Part shown: positions 36,301 through 48,300 of the stretch, one piece after another
How positions within the stretch are numbered: position 1 is the first letter of the stretch
Layout of the letters: each line of letters opens with the position of its first letter
Assembly (NCBI GenBank): GCA_019843655.1
Contig: JACDQD010000003.1
Location: 30,430,224-30,494,223, forward strand
Source: Lethocerus indicus
Lineage: Eukaryota; Arthropoda; Insecta; Hemiptera; Belostomatidae
Direction: 5' to 3'
Length of the DNA: 64,000 nt
Notes under the pieces: model-generated
Told to the model about the DNA's origin: nothing
Seen by the model: the letters and a program-made list of their open reading frames with translations, nothing else
Databases searched by the model: none
Position numbers and translations under genes: made by a program

Positions 36301-39300
36301 AAAACCAATAATTATAGATTTATAGACAAAATTATAGAACTAGTGCAGACGGTTTGTTAATTTGCGGACAGTTTTAGTGTATTATTTAAGTTTTTTCAAG
36401 TGCACATGTAAGCAATTTTCTACTGGCTGGAATATTCCAGGAATATCCCATTTTATTGAACGAAAATTAAAACTCACTATAGACTAGGAGATGAAATAAA
36501 CTATAACTGAGCTATAATAAAAGCTGGGCGGTAGGTAGTATAATTATACGATTGATCAATTCAAAACTAATTTACTCATACATTTCATGACGCAGGAAGA
36601 GTGCGCCTCGAGTTAAGGATACGTGCCACGAAACGCTGAAAACCGTCGGGCCCTCTGTACGAAAGAATATTCCATGGAATGCACAATAAATAAAACATAA
36701 ATATGTTATAGATTCTCGGAGTGGGATTGGTAAGGAGGTGTCGCGGGAGTATGTGCCGTGAGTGACAGGACAGTGTCAGTGTTATTCTAGAGGTGGGAAA
36801 CGGCGGGAGGAGAGACACAGTCTCTCCACATTAGAAATAGACCTCAGCCCAGACGAGAACAGAGACTGTGGCCCAGCGCGACCAGAGCCAATGACCCCCC
36901 CGCACCGCTTAAACAACCTGCGAAATTTATTTAAAATACACAAAATATTGTTCCCCTCCGCCTGTATTCGACGGAAAATCCTTTAAAAATCTAACAAATG
37001 CGAGAGTTTGTACCGTTCTTAGGTGAAAATTAGAATAGACATAAAGTTTAAATACAATAAAGCGTGAACGTTTCACTAGAGTTTGCCCTCGAGTTGGTTT
37101 CAATTCACTGCAATTATCAAAAATTAGTTCATTTTCTTTTGTGTTGATGAAGCCTCCCTTCAGTACTATATTTGTCAATAAATTCGTATTCGTATATATC
37201 GTAGTTTTCTCGATCTTTGTCTCCCCCCACTGGTTTGTTCTTTTGCTAGACCGGTTTCGACTAACATCTTCAGTAGCTCTTTTTGTCAATAGGATGGTGT
37301 CATGTTGGTGTGGGCCATCATCCTGTCTGTACTGAAACTAAACTTTTACCGTGGAAGTTGTCTCATTTAGCGTATATGAATTCTGTCTTATAGCTCTTAT
37401 AACTGCCTGTTGAAGGCGGCGGGCCGCCGAAATCGGTCTGGCGGAAGACCGAACCTTCAGGATCGAGAAAAATACAGTATTCCATAGCCTCGGAGATCAC
37501 AAATCGTGTATTCCAAACTGCATTTGCCACATAATTGTAGACGGTGCTAGAACTTCGGTTTTAAACATATATCCAGAACTTATTACTTGGGAGTAACGCG
37601 GTGGGAAAAAGGGCCACGGTCACTCACTCCGTCTGGGAGGAAAAAACATTACGACGTTGATAAGATAATAGTGTTAGGATAAAGTGGGGGGGCTGTAAGA
37701 TCGAACGATTAGACCGTGAATTAGTGCCGCTACAGAGTAGTTTATTCCACGCGTAGTAATTCATGCACTTTTTGCCGCCCGAGATTTCATAAAAATGGGC
37801 ACGACAAGTACAACTTGTGCCCGGCATAAATTAAGTCGGGTACGCACTGCTTCCAGAATCGGAACAGCCCCCCCTTTTTCATGCTTTCCTATTCCTGGAG
37901 AAAATACGATCGATAAATTAAAAGATTATCGGCAGTCGACCCGCTCGTACGAAAAACCTCTACACGGCAGGTCTTTGGTCTATTCGGTATTTTATCTGAT
38001 AAATGTTCCCGCAATTATTTATCACCTCCCCGTTTAGCCTAGCTTTTAATCCTTCGAACGTCTTATCCAGATTTCTGAATATGTTTAACAACATATATGA
38101 ATTTAGTAGAGTACCGTCATTAATCGATCTTCTGTCTTCTCTCGTTGGTTTCGTTTTTTCCTTGGCCAATTTCGGCTGCTCGCCATCTTCAGCAGCTCAT
38201 TTTGTCACTTTTGATTTTAGTTGACATGATTGGGAATGTAATTATTCTACTGGGAAGGTTTTGGGATTATTCCAAACGCTTGTTTAGTTTAAGCTGTGTC
38301 AATGTAATGAATATGGAACCACTTTGTGAGTTCATTATCCCATTTATTATATTATGTTCTTTTGTTTGTCCTTGAATATCTTCATGTTCTCAACTGTGTC
38401 CATTTCCTCGCCTTCATCGCCCTTTTTTAAACTAATACATTAGAGCTTCCTGGAGCTCTTTGAGTTCCAGTCGTAAATCAGCTCAAAGCCAGACCATCTG
38501 GCCGCTGGTTTTATGCGCGAATTTAATACCGTAGCCTCTGCTCTTGTTTTTGCTCAACTCGCGGTATATATAAAATTTTCTTTCTTGCTATCGGAACGTT
38601 CACATCCACGTATAAGGTAGAGAGTAACGCGATGGACAGTGTCCCACCAAAGATGACGAAAACTCGAAAACAGTAGTGCAACTTGATTGGATTAGTATAA
38701 CGAAGAGCTCGGAGAAGGTTTCCGAATAAACTAGCGCCGGGCGACATTTTAATTCTAGGAATTGACCCATAGAAAAATATTGCGCGTATCTTTACAGTGC
38801 CCCCTTGAAAGCATACCCTTACAAAAGTCCTCAACAACATAAACATTCCAAATACACTATTTTGTTATATATAAACATGTATTCTGATGGACACAGGAGA
38901 TCGGACGAGTCATGGTACAACAAGTATCTTCTATTATTATTTTCGCCCGACATTATGAAATTCAACAAGTAAGATGGCACACTGGATCTAGACGGTTTGG
39001 AAAATTCCACCATTTCCACCAATTTCGTGACCGAAAAAAAACCACCGCAGGAAATCGGGAAACGTGACCGAAGCCAATTAGCGCAATCTTCGCATTGCGT
39101 CCTAGGAAATGAGAATACACGGAGAGAGAGAAAAAACCGAAACACGCCATAAAAAAAAACCCTGCAACTAACGACAGTGAGTTTGCGCAACGAGTAGAAA
39201 GGACAGACGGTTCAACTAAATCGGTTGAAAAAAAAGTCACCATCTAACGTCACCCGCTTCGGCCCCAATTAAACAGAAAGTCCTGAATTAAGTCCCGATT

Positions 39301-42300
39301 CGTTTATCCAGGATAGGGCTCGTCTATTGGGAAAAAAACCGAAACGCTCTGTTCGGCTTTAAAACGTGAATTATCAACTTTCCTCCGCAATTACTGGGAT
39401 GTAGGAAAAAAAACACAATTTAAATTGTTTACACCTAGCTGCAAAGTGTTAATTGGATGGAAGTAGTCCGTTCGATAAACGTTTCGGGATACCGGTTTGC
39501 GGGATTTCTCCCACAGTCAGTAGCGAACGCGCACAGCCCCTCGATAGGGAGGGTGTTTTGCCAGGAAGTGAGGAAGAGTTTCCCTCACTATGATTCGGGG
39601 AGAGGAACTGAGACCAAGAATGGGCCCACGATGAAGAGGAATAAATTAGTTCAGAATTTAAGAAAATATATAAACAAAAAAAATATTCTTGACTGTCTGC
39701 GTTGAAATTAAATGTGGTGTACCGTTTCAGAAAGGAGGAACCCAGACTTCCTTATATCAAAAGATGCGGAATTGTGTCAGGTTTACGAATCTGTAAACCG
39801 TAAATTTTAGCGACCACGATTTTGTTGTGAACAGGAGAGCCAAATCCTTCTATCTTGACGTTTTCCTCTGCCCGATAACTGACCAAGTGACCAATTAGGG
39901 ACGGTTCCACCAATCGACATTCGTGGTAGATATACGCTTCCTTCGACCGGGCCGTTGAGGTTCCTCACTCGAATACCTTATTATTTTTAGAAACCCATAC
40001 CTCTCTCTCTCTCGGCTCTCTCCTATTTTCAGTGGAACGAAAAACCACGGGGGATATTTTAGACACCCGTCCGGTGTCCCTCTCGGTTCGGGTGACCCAT
40101 GGGCCGGACCCATTAATCTCGGTCCACAAGAAGCGCCCCTCATCAGATTTACAACACTACTCTTTCTTTCCATTAGTAAAGTCGGTACTGTCTCGAACCT
40201 GCACTTCCGACATTTGCGAGAACCTCGCATGCCTGTAAATAGGCTAATAAGGTTTAGCCTCTGTCAGGATTCTCCCATCGCAAAACTTTCACCGAGGACA
40301 TCCAGAACGGACCAAAAAACAAAAGTACGACAATTAGAATTTAGCTCGTTCAGCACGATATCTTCCAGCCCATGGATGGAGCCTTAGCCCGTGCAGCCAG
40401 AATGCAGTGGGCGATTGGTAGAGAGAGATGAATAGAGAGATAAAGATGGTGAATATAACACCTAATTCTAGAATGTGGTTTGTGTTCGTGCCCGTGTCTA
40501 TGTGTGTGGTGGAAGGGGTGGCCACAACCCAAATGATGTTCAAGAATAAATGTCCACCCAGACAAAGGCTGACCTTCGAGGAGACTGCCGTCCGCCGTCG
40601 ACCCTGCCTTTCTAATATATTTAATAGAAGAAAGAGCCATCGCGCAAGCAGAATCGTCCCGCCATTAGAACCACAAAGCTCGGGCTGTGATTCAAAACTG
40701 TTTTCAGAATGTTCGTCCAATTCTGACGCTTTACAGCTGGAATGATGGAAATTAATAATTGTATACGGATTTATTCAATGAAGTCTAAACCTGTGAAAAT
40801 TTTAAAAAATATCTCTTTCTAAGGGTGCTTACGTTATATTATAAATTATCCCCTCAACAAAAAATTCCGAATATATTTTCAGCCGGAATGGTTCATTCAT
40901 AAAACCGGTATTCCGAACTTCTCGTCCCGGGTTCGAATCCCGACAGGGGACTGAACGGTTTCGATGAACCGATTAAACGAAATTGAGCTCGTAAACTCAA
41001 GTCTAGTCGCTATAATTAAATAGTGGGAATTCAATCTCACGAAGGGAGTCCCGAAGTGTTCAGTGAATAAGTTGTGAAAGTGACAGTTTAAGTGGATCGT
41101 TAAAAGTGTTATAGTTCCAGAGGCGGTATACGACCGGTCGTATAATGTCCAGAGTGCCTCAAAGGAAACAGCGCTAAGTACCGCGCAGTTGGACAAAGCT
41201 GAAAAATACGTTTAAACTATAGCACTTACAAAGGTTCATAGTCTGAACGACCTCAGCCAAATTTTATTGTTTTTCGGCTTCATCCACGGCCTTATTTGTT
41301 ATTGAATAAAACCGCTATGCTATTAGTTCAACTCCCAATCATTCGCTTAAAAATAGGTATTAAAGTTTCCACTTCGCTTTCCCGGGAAAATGGCTTGCGG
41401 AACAATTAGTATACCTAAGCATGCCCCCAACGGATGCACGCTCAGTGAATCCATACCGAAAAGATATGCGAGACGTTCTTTGTGCAGAAAATCCGGTATT
41501 ACAGAGAAATGACCGAGAGGAGAACTGAAATGAAGAAACATGATTTAAGGTATTTCTTGGTGAAAAAAAGCGAAATAATAAAAAAGAGCCACATTTCCCC
41601 ACCCTTGGTTTCTAGATATGAAGCGTTGTTATCACTGCATTCTGACATCCCCAATAATACAATTTGAGAAAAAAGTACTATAGACTATTGACGATGGCGA
41701 AAGCCGGTCCGGTTTAAGACCAATAGTACTAATATGCAAATTGTACGCATTATGAACTCTATGAATGTGTTATACATATGATCCTTTAGGACTAAACAGT
41801 CAAGTTTTCTGTCCATCTTCGGACAAAAGCGTCCAAACAAGAGAATCACGATCAATTTCGTGGTGACAGATTCCGATGAATCGAGGGATATTAAAAATTG
41901 TATAAAACGGTTAGGTGGGCCAGTTTTTAGGTTGTTAAGAAGTAAGGGCGAGTTGAAGGGGAGACTTTTTTTTTTGGAACGTTTAGCCGAGAATTTTTCT
42001 CCAACAATTAATGCAATTAGGCGGGTCGAGCTGGACGGGTGGACCGGGGCCAGCCACCGTTTACAAATTGGGTTTACCACCACAGCCGCAAGCCCACTAT
42101 TTATAAAATACATATTTAGAGCCGGGAGGGTGGGAGGGTGAACGGTGACGTCACCGGTGAGATCACGGTTCGTGGCGGGGGGAGGGGCGACGTCACGGCA
42201 AACCGCTCGCGGTATTATTCACGAACAGCAATCCCTGGGGCACGCCGACTGCCAAATTGCCCTAGTGGCACTATCACTATTCGCCAGGTTCGCACGCCCG

Positions 42301-45300
42301 ATTATTTGCATCCATTGTGATCCTGGACCGCGGTTACGTCCTCTCGCAATCGTCCGTAGAGTTCCACATGAGACGCTGTAAATGAAATTTGCAATCGTAG
42401 GATAGTTCTCTACGCTACCGGAGTGTGCGTGGCTAGGCACGTATATAAATTGAGTATACACAAAGGAATAATACAGCTTAAATGATAATTTAAAAAAAAA
42501 TATACCGATTAGAGAAATAAAACTGATAAATACTATACAACAGGTGTGTCAAATTAATTCCTGCCAGGAGCTATTTTTTGTGAGGGAATCATTTTCCCTG
42601 ACCGCATTAAATCTTCCTAAATATTATATAGGATATTATAAGTGAAATTAACTAACGGAGTTAATTAATATATTATTTAAATTATTATTCGGATTTACAG
42701 AAAGAATACAATTAGAATCGAGTATAATTTTTATACCATTTAGTTGATCTCACTACCCAGTACTGAGACAGTAGTGACAGTACAAAACCTAAACTGGCCA
42801 CCGCTGGCAACTTCTTAAAAGAAATAAGACTCCCAATATTTCGGAACATCCACCAAAATCGGATTATATAGAGCCTATTAATAATAAATATAATTGAATA
42901 AGTATATAGCGAACTTCGTGCAGTACGCAGCTACATCCCCGTGCACCTAAGCACCATATCCCTGGCATATCGCTGCGACAAAATCTCGCGACCCTTCGCG
43001 ATAATACGCGAATCTAGGAAGTGAAATTCACCCGGGCGGTTTCTTAATGTGCTCGGAAAACAGAAGACCGAGATAATTTGGACAAAAACTGTAGTCAACG
43101 TAATAAAAAAACAAACAAAAACAAAAGCTACAAATCTCCTTTATATTTTCGGTGTAATGTACCCCAGTCATGGCATAATAAAACGTTCGCTCCCGAATTA
43201 CACTTAGACATGTCATATTTTAGGTTTAGGAGAAAATGTTGTCCTTCAAGGCTAACTTTCCGGCTTTAAACTTACGCTTATGTTACACAAAAGTTGTACA
43301 ATCTAATGAGATATTTAGGCGGTGTTAATTTTGAGAAACAAAAGGAAGGAAAAAGTTAATTAACAGGTGATTTCACATTTTACTTGAGAAAATAATTTTC
43401 AAGTTGTGTAGATTTAAACGCTACATCCTGTTAACTTGGTATTTCATTTCCCTGATTACTTAGTTTTTTTAATTTACTTAAAAGTTAAGATCTCGAAGAC
43501 CGGTTTAATCTATACTTGTCATGGCTATAGGTGCTGACAGCTATCCAAGGGAACGTTAGTAGGCCAATGAGTATGAACAATACAAGCGATGTTTATTATC
43601 CGCATTGTGGAAAAGTAGAAATAAAAAAAAGAACATAAATATCCTAAAAACAGAACTATGGTTGTTTGGGCCAGCGATTTGTTAACAATCGCAATGTTAC
43701 TGACTATGGCGAGAGGCCAAAGTGTAGGACACTTTAAGTGAAGCGATTATAATCGCCAGGCTACGATTTTATGCCACGCTGGGCCGGAGCACAGGTGCAA
43801 CGACCTCCGTTCACATTAACTCCACCAACCTACATGCAGAAAGAACTACAATAAAACCAACATTATAGGGCTGAACAACACCACTCACGTGTACAAAAAC
43901 TGAATTATCAGTACAAACCACAAGGCTATAAGCGTTTAAATGATTATAATTTTTACACGAATGATATAAACAAATGTTAACTACTATCTCAGTTTTACTT
44001 ATGATCAAGTAATTTTATTCCTATTTTAGTTATTGAACTAAATTTGTGCACCAATTCCGAACTGTTATCAATGGGTTCGGATTTATGCCAACTGTAAAAT
44101 GATGGCGACGGCATTGGCAAGTTCGATAAACTTTGCGGCCCAAGGCGCGTTTTTAAAGCTAATTTTTTGAAGCCGGGTCGGTTTTTGGCTTTGCTCCTAC
44201 AAGCGCGTCCTTCGGCCTTACTATTGTTCGACCGACTGACTCCCTTCTCTTCTGCAAATATCTAATAAGACGCTAGTAGACACTTTTTATTGTCTAAAAA
44301 AGAAGACAAATACTAGAATTTTGATGCGATAAATGTTGTCTTTGGACATAAATTAATCCAAATTATTATATACAGTCCGAACGCGAGAACGGCCGATAGC
44401 TCAAAGCTTTTACGAACTTTCCAAGATCTCAAGTTCAGAGGGCTGCACCTCAAGAATCCTTCCTTAATTCCTTCGTTAATTTATTTTTCAAATATGTAGT
44501 AACAAAATACAAACGGGAATAAAAAGTATTATTTGTATTAGGAAAATTATCTCACTCTTACATCATTTTTTTCTAACGCAGGCCCAGGAAAAGAAACTTG
44601 AAATTCAATAATTTTTTCTCCCCTCTATATTTTAGTAAATGTTTTGCAGCCGACAGAGTAGTATAAAGTCTTAAATTTCCAAAGTTGACATATTTCTCAC
44701 GTTATATAATATACTCCTTATTATGTTTAAAATCCCGACTATCGTCTTGGTTAAATCAATTTATATTTCACGCAGTATAAAAATATTCCAGCAAACCTTG
44801 TACGATTTAATAAAGATTGACTTCATTTAGATGAAAGAGAATCGGCCTAAGACAATTAGGAACGTTTTTTAAAAATCCACTAAGCCGTCAGCTTATCACA
44901 AAATCCGACCTGTCGGCTGTATTAAAAGTTGGTATTTTTTGGAGGCATGCAATTTGATTTTTTTGAATGGACAAATTGTATATTCTTAGAAATTCGTTCT
45001 TGGAAAAATTTCGTTTTGTCCGAAACTGACATGACGCCATTTCTTATACCTAACCGTTTTCCGAGACCCAAACCACGACTGGCGACCGGAGCGACAACGT
45101 CGATCTATTAACGAAGAGGTGGACCCAGAGATCATAGAAATGTGAACTTTCAAGCACTGGTACCTAATGCTGACACCTTGTGGAAGAGTTTTGCTAGAAG
45201 AAAACTGTTTGAATCGTACTCATCGGTGGGATCTATGGGCGGTATTGTGATCTAGAGTCAGACAGTGGGTAGTGTATCTCTGGTGTTGTCCTCGCATTTA

Positions 45301-48300
45301 TTTGCGTCCCCCACACCCCCCGTTGTTGTTTCCTGTGCGCTCTGCTGATCCTGGACCCCGGTAGAGTTTGGCAACCGTACAGCCAAGACCGCTACCGCCC
45401 CACGGTCGAGAAAATAAGTGTAAACGTTTTGAAAAATATCAATCCATTTTATATGTTCACCGAGGAGTATAGGAATATGATTTTCCCAATTCGACCTAAT
45501 CCTTCGCTCTTCAGCGTTGGGATTTATTCTAGCGTGTCTCTTTCTAAAGATGGCTGTAATGCGCGTGTGTGTGGAAATCACCTCCAAATAGTGGAAAATC
45601 ATATTATCTAACTTTTGAAATAATAAAAGTGGTGCCGAGAAAGAATATAATAGTAATTTCACTGATATTTATCAGTACATGTACGTTACCTCAAGGGAAC
45701 AGAAAAAAATGTATTTGCCTGTTTACATTGTACCGAACTAAACTACAATTATATTTATGGTAATAATAATAAATTAAAGAATTCTTATATAAATATGCGT
45801 GACTAGCGCGGACAGATCACAAAAATCATGATTATTTGACAGTTTATGTAGATCTATAGCATAAACGTAAAAAACGCAAAAAATAATTCACTCGTTGGTA
45901 TTAATATTTGTACATTCTTACTGCGTTTTTCTGGGGTTTTACCCGCCACAGGGAACGAAACTATCGGGTCTTAAGTTTCGAAATTTTGTTCGGACCAGAC
46001 GAAAAGGCGGCGGATGAAACTTTCAATGGGACCGTCGAACGTCCGTCCAAATTTACCCTTGAAATAAAATCGGACCGGGTTTAATTAAACGGGCGGCAAT
46101 AAAAAAAAACGGTATAACTCCCGTAACTATCCGCTTTGGCATTCTTTCAGTTCCCTGAAATTGTGGCCCGTATTACATTTTCAAGGTGCAACTTTGGCAT
46201 CGCCCGCGGTCAACGCTGCCATTATTTTATTAACAGTTGCATTCTGCGGAAAAGCGCGAGAAACGTTGGCCGCATAAATAAGGCTCAGCAGCGTAAGTTG
46301 CATTAGCAAACCTGCAGCATGTTTCCACAAAATGCGCATAGCATCAGCGGAAATTTTTTGAAAAGTTATTTATTAATTATTTATTAATTTATAACACAAA
46401 AAGACACAAAATCTAAACCTGGAATTCGATTAGTTCTGACTGAACGAATACCGGCGTTTAATTCCCGACACTTGCAGGAGCCGTTTGAATTGTCTTGTTA
46501 CTTTCAGTTTGGATTACAATCTTCAATTAATTTATTATTATTTATCGATTTGTATATTCTACATCCCGGAATTAAATTACATTTAATTCCGTCGCGAAAT
46601 TATTTCTCACGCTAAGCCTATAGAGATTAGATCCTAATTAACAAATTTTAAATTGCATTTTGTTCCCGCAGCACGCCTAGAGAAAACTTTTTTTGACTTC
46701 ATCTTCAACTTATTCAACTTTTCCTTTATTTGAACCTTATAACTCGAGAATGCTCTTTAGAATTCAATTCCAAGTTAGTTACTTGGTCAGTATTTAAACT
46801 ATCTCAAAAGATAGATTAATCTCATTAATCTGATTCATTTAATTACGGAATAAAGCGAAAGAAAATAAATTAGGGCGAATCTACATAAAACGATAATTGG
46901 GCTGTTAATGTTTTAAAAATATTAATAATTACGAAGCTGTAGAGAAATATAGGGTGCCTAATTGATTTATAATTACGTTTAAAGGGATTATCCAAGGTAA
47001 ATCTTACTTGATGAGCAAGACAGGATAAACAAGCTACCGGTTATCGGACACGCAAACGTTTCTAACGAGACGCGCGTTTGTCAATTATGTTCGAAATTGG
47101 AACTGCTATAATATTCGAATATTCGGTGCAGTTTCAGACACCGCGAACATCTCCACATGGCGGGAAGTTTCCCTAACGGCAAGAATGAGACCGCAATGAA
47201 AGAGAACAAATTAGTTATGAATTTTTAGGTTATAGAACCCCGTCGCCGTGCAGTATTGAGAGCAGAGCTTTCACAAATAGTTTCAAGAAAAGGGAATGAC
47301 TAAAGAACAATCTGTAAGGTTAAAATGCCGTCTTCGGTTCACACTAAAATGTTACGAATGCTATCGATATAAGGATCAGAGGTAGACCACGACACTTTAC
47401 ATACATTTACATATTTACATAACTTTAATGTCGGTTTTTTGTTTCGAAATTTTTAAAATATTATTGTTTAATGCCATGAAAACTGAAAGTTGGCACCTGC
47501 ATTGGGCCAATGGTGGGGGGGGGGACCTAACAAGTTTGGACAGTCAAAGGTCAATATAAATCGAGACATTTATTTATAAATTATATTTTTTTTATTCGTT
47601 GAGGCCGCCCGCACCGGACCCAAGCCACGCTGGCTGGCTGGCCGGCCCCACGTGGAGAGTCCACCCAAAATAAACTAAAAAAAGAAAAGAAATGTAACAA
47701 AAATACAGGAATAAATAGACTAGAGACAGCGCAGAGAGGTAAAACTGTTACAAAAAAAAATCATAATGTTACAAAACATTATAACATTATTTGTTTTTTT
47801 TCCCAAGTATTCCCTAGATGTTCCCTCTCAGGAATGTTTGGAAGTCGCAAAATTGAAATATGTCCTTCTCGGGGTTCTCTCGTTCCTACTATTCGCTCTG
47901 ACTACGATCGATTCCCACCCGCGTTCAAATTCAAGTTGAAATTTCACTTTTTCAATGAAATTGGTGTAAATATGTAATAAGAAAATAAAACATAATACTT
48001 TCGTTCAAATTTCGCGAAAATTTAATGTAAGTGGTCCTCGATTTGCGATATCGTAAGATTTCACACGAAAATCCACACGTGTTTTTATTATATTTTTACG
48101 AGCTTAATGTCTTTTATTTAAAAAAAAAATCACGTCGTTTTCTCGTGGGAAAATTCAGCAGCTCTCATCTGAGGAACTTGGATGAGTGAAGTTTTCCGCG
48201 ACCAGAACTTCAACTTCCGGTAAGATCGCGTGATGTGGGAAGAATATCGGTTGAATATCCGGAATTTTTACTGTATTTGGAAACAATCTGCGAAGGCTCA

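Noticed and set aside
40334..40745. Overlapping sense and antisense open frames of 105-128 codons
   Set aside because: The repetitive His/Thr/Pro-rich translation and mutual overlap suggest low-complexity sequence. I could not match it to a retrotransposon ORF.
40849..40950. Possible tRNA gene ending in a good TPsiC arm
   Set aside because: The T arm is plausible, but the only matching acceptor strand is 102 nt away and no D or anticodon arm fits a 73-nt tRNA. Kept only as a B-box observation.
41685..42113. 142-codon minus-strand open frame
   Set aside because: No recognisable domain, lies in GC-richer intron where long frames arise by chance, and overlaps a foldback-core fragment.
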